From assembly GCA_964500015.1 (NCBI GenBank), contig CAZCMN010000045.1, forward strand, positions 1-5,206: DNA of 5,206 bases, read 5' to 3'. The DNA is from JAPLYB01 sp964500015 (GTDB taxonomy: Archaea > Nanobdellota > Nanobdellia > Pacearchaeales > UBA284). Position numbers and translations under genes: made by a program. The notes below the pieces were generated by a model that was not told the DNA's origin, did no database searches, and saw only the letters and a list, made by a program, of their open reading frames with translations. This document shows positions 4,915-5,206 of the stretch, piece after piece; the stretch's first letter is position 1; the number at the start of each line of letters is the position of its first letter.

Positions 4915-5164
4915 TTGTGCAGTTCATTGTTTCACCAGCAATTGAAAGTGCATTAATATCAAAGGGTTTTTGTTCAGCTAAAGTATCAAGAGTTTGCCCA
5001 CCCCGGGCACTCACTTTTTCAGCTTCTCTAAAAGAAATGTTTTTTTCTACTGGCCTATTCAACATCCTTCCAGCAACCCTTTTTTGTATCGCCTTTATTG
5101 AGCTGGTGTTTGCTGTCTGATTTTTATGTGACATATTTAGGGTATTATAAAAAGCTTGTGACAT
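4898..5164 (-). CDS. Unrecognised protein, upstream half of a probably frameshifted gene
   Basis: This frame encodes 88 residues from the ATG at 5164, or 78 from an internal ATG at 5134 (MSHKNQTANT). The later start is attractive because the first ten codons run through what looks like a transposon end. The product is hydrophilic: a basic segment KAIQKRVAGRMLNRPVEKN (24-42), a helical REAEKVSARGGQTLDTLAEQ (46-65), and a C-terminus NCTIGCGV with a CX3C pair (C82, C86) placed just before the stop. The stop follows two codons after a G4 run, beyond which the other frame stays open for 83 codons with a second cysteine pair. A CX3C plus CX4C arrangement in the joined protein could bind a metal; this is inference. 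No family is recognised. Confidence 0.5.
   Translation of the reverse strand: MSQAFYNTLNMSHKNQTANTSSIKAIQKRVAGRMLNRPVEKNISFREAEKVSARGGQTLDTLAEQKPFDINALSIAGETMNCTIGCGV
4903..4906 (-). other. G4 run at the junction of two overlapping frames, candidate frameshift site
   Basis: On the minus strand the text reads TGT GGG GTA TAA in the upstream frame and GTG GGG TAT AAA in the downstream one. One G fewer, or a +1 slip of a glycine tRNA on GGGG just before the stop, would merge the frames into a single 156-166-residue protein with four cysteines. A sequencing or assembly error, a real mutation and programmed frameshifting are all possible. Confidence 0.45.
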
Positions 5165-5206
5165 CCTCTGTCAGCTAAAGCTGACAGCGTCCTAAAACGA
5201 ATGATG
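5158..5206 (-). mobile_element. Probable right end / omega-RNA 3' hairpin of an IS200/IS605-type (TnpB) element
   Basis: Read on the minus strand, the edge contains GACGCTGTCAGCTTTAGC followed by TGACAGAGGATGTCAC. This is a perfect hairpin with 9-bp arms (5168-5187) closing on CTTTAG, with AGG and a short tail directly after it. From memory, IS200/IS605 and IS1341-type elements such as ISDra2 end in just this way, with a GC-rich hairpin around CTTTAG followed by GAGG and a few bases that form the cleavage site; the same RNA is the 3' scaffold of the TnpB guide RNA. The tnpB gene would lie beyond 5206 on the same strand. The hairpin is far richer in G/C than its surroundings. It could instead be a terminator or regulatory stem of an upstream gene. 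Confidence 0.45.
5168..5187. repeat. Perfect inverted repeat, 9-bp arms, 2-base centre
   Basis: CTGTCAGCT and AGCTGACAG flank a central AA (TT on the minus strand). It is the longest perfect inverted repeat I found in the window and is GC-rich against an AT-rich background. Confidence 0.9.

Noticed and set aside
5141..5153. TATA-like TTTTTATAAT upstream of the ATG at 5134
   Set aside because: It lies only about 14 bases before that ATG, so transcription would start inside the gene with no suitable initiator; position does not fit a promoter for this frame.
1..5206. CRISPR array, tRNA or rRNA genes
   Set aside because: No regularly spaced repeats, cloverleaf signatures (GTTCRANNC with acceptor pairing) or rRNA-like conserved stretches were seen on either strand.

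Overview
The window is AT-rich and every gene I can support lies on the minus strand, so transcription runs from high to low coordinates. The content suggests a small-genome archaeon, most likely of the DPANN group (Woesearchaeota/Pacearchaeota-like). Supporting signs are an archaeal TATA box with a purine-rich upstream element, a stand-alone NFACT-R domain protein, an N-terminally anchored pilin-like protein, lysine-rich small proteins, and genes that overlap or sit a few bases apart. This assignment is inference: no rRNA or other marker is present. TGA is used as an ordinary stop.

Layout in transcription order (right to left). (1) At the right edge, a GC-rich perfect inverted repeat (5168-5187) with a CTTTAG loop, followed by AGGATGTCAC, looks like the right end and omega-RNA hairpin of an IS200/IS605 (TnpB) element whose body would lie beyond the window. 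(2) Next to it, 4663-5164 holds an unrecognised protein in two overlapping frames. Removing one base from a G4 run would join them into one protein with CX3C and CX4C pairs. (3) A clear TATA box (4638-4645) with a 14-bp perfect palindrome just downstream leads into a small TM2-like membrane protein (4262-4600). A pilin-like secreted or anchored protein (3630-4214) follows, preceded by a good Shine-Dalgarno site and a 10-codon upstream ORF. (4) A tightly packed cluster follows: a low-molecular-weight protein tyrosine phosphatase fused to a HIT domain (2655-3581), cysteinyl-tRNA synthetase (1301-2662, 8-bp overlap), an MscL channel (958-1299, 1-bp gap), a 35-codon candidate small gene (833-940), an unrecognised basic protein (465-836, ATGA overlap) and an orphan NFACT-R protein (55-435).

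The cluster in (4) reads as an operon mixing translation (CysRS, NFACT-R), nucleotide/phosphate hydrolysis (PTP-HIT) and membrane stress (MscL). HIT (HINT-type) proteins are known to hydrolyse aminoacyl-adenylates, so a PTP-HIT fusion overlapping an aminoacyl-tRNA synthetase is the most suggestive arrangement here. Internal genes cysS and the pilin-like gene carry Shine-Dalgarno sites, while several candidate first genes have none and instead show TATA-like sequences close upstream. That pattern fits mixed leadered and leaderless translation. No gene-free stretch exceeds about 120 bases; bases 1-54 hold nothing I can support.
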